Positions 5,593 through 5,695 of a stretch of 5,695 bases of DNA are shown one piece after another. Below the pieces are notes generated by a model that was not told the DNA's origin, searched no databases, and was given only the letters and a program-made list of their open reading frames with translations. Numbering within the stretch: position 1 is the stretch's first letter; the number at the start of each line of letters is the position of its first letter. The translations under genes and the position numbers were made by a program. This DNA comes from Burkholderiales bacterium (lineage in GTDB: Bacteria; Pseudomonadota; Gammaproteobacteria; Burkholderiales; Burkholderiaceae_D): assembly GCA_016197345.1 (NCBI GenBank), contig JACPVY010000291.1:1-5695 (forward strand), given 5' to 3'.

Positions 5593-5695
5593 TTATTCAG
5601 CGAGCTTATTCAGTTCGCCGACAAAAAAGGCCCATGCCTGAGCTAAGTTTTGGCAAAGGCCGCCATTATAGCCGATCAACCTAGGCGGGCAACGG
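5593..5695 (-). CDS. Possible C-terminal tail of an upstream gene, unrecognised
   Basis: The minus strand is open from the window edge to a TAA at 5593-5595, giving about 34 residues ending AWAFFVGELNKLAE. It would stop 24 bases before the hpnD start, a normal operon gap. I do not recognise the sequence, and it does not look like an HpnC C-terminus. The same bases hold a good promoter match and a hairpin with a T-run, which compete with a coding reading. A 100-base open frame is weak evidence alone. Confidence 0.25.
   Translation of the reverse strand, partial: RCPPRLIGYNGGLCQNLAQAWAFFVGELNKLAE
5623..5661 (-). terminator. Hairpin with T-run upstream of hpnD, possible terminator
   Basis: On the minus strand GGCC-TT-TGCC (5661-5652) pairs with GGCA-TG-GGCC (5638-5629), leaving one G-U pair and one mismatch inside, a 13-base loop, and six Ts directly after the stem (5628-5623). 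This would end a transcript entering from beyond the right edge before hpnD. If hpnD starts at the promoter 5665-5692, its RNA begins inside the first arm and would escape. It conflicts with the tail at 5593-5695 being coding. Confidence 0.4.
5665..5692 (-). promoter_or_regulatory. Candidate promoter of hpnDE
   Basis: On the minus strand TTGCCC (5692-5687, four of six) is followed by a 16-base spacer and a perfect TATAAT (5670-5665). Transcription would start near 5658, giving a leader of about 90 bases before the hpnD ATG. The perfect -10 is the main support; if an upstream gene runs into hpnD, it would be an internal promoter. Confidence 0.45.

Overview
The window looks like a chromosomal segment from a Gram-negative bacterium, most likely a betaproteobacterium. 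The basis is a hopanoid-type squalene synthesis pair (hpnD-hpnE), an outer-membrane-type lipoprotein signal, a ParD/ParE toxin-antitoxin pair and moderate GC with frequent CAA and TTG codons. No taxon marker such as rRNA is present, so this placement is inference.

Layout, left to right. Bases 1-147 (minus) hold the first 49 codons of a cupin protein cut by the window edge. Bases 148-908 have no convincing gene; they hold two REP-like hairpins in opposite orientation, flanked by a second, outer inverted repeat, and then a perfect 9-bp-arm palindrome about 100 bases before the next gene. Bases 909-2645 (plus) encode a 578-residue lipoprotein of the plant/fungal-type peptide:N-glycanase A family, the most distinctive gene here. 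Bases 2671-2703 can form a hairpin after it. Bases 2799-3391 (plus) are a parD-parE operon with a recognisable promoter and an overlapping palindromic operator. Bases 3393-5568 (minus) are hpnE and hpnD, overlapping by 14 bases and convergent with parE with one base between the stop codons. Bases 5569-5695 hold a likely hpnD promoter, a possible terminator hairpin and a short open tail that may or may not be the end of another gene.

Function. HpnD condenses two farnesyl diphosphates to presqualene diphosphate, and HpnE converts hydroxysqualene to squalene. The middle enzyme HpnC and the squalene-hopene cyclase are not in the window. ParDE is an independent stability/stress module. The PNGase A-like lipoprotein probably releases N-glycans from external glycoproteins, but no glycan-utilisation partner is visible nearby.

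I do not see a clear new multi-gene system. The best leads are the PNGase A-like lipoprotein with its palindromic upstream site, the nested inverted-repeat element at 466-723, and four copies of the palindromic octamer CGCTAGCG.
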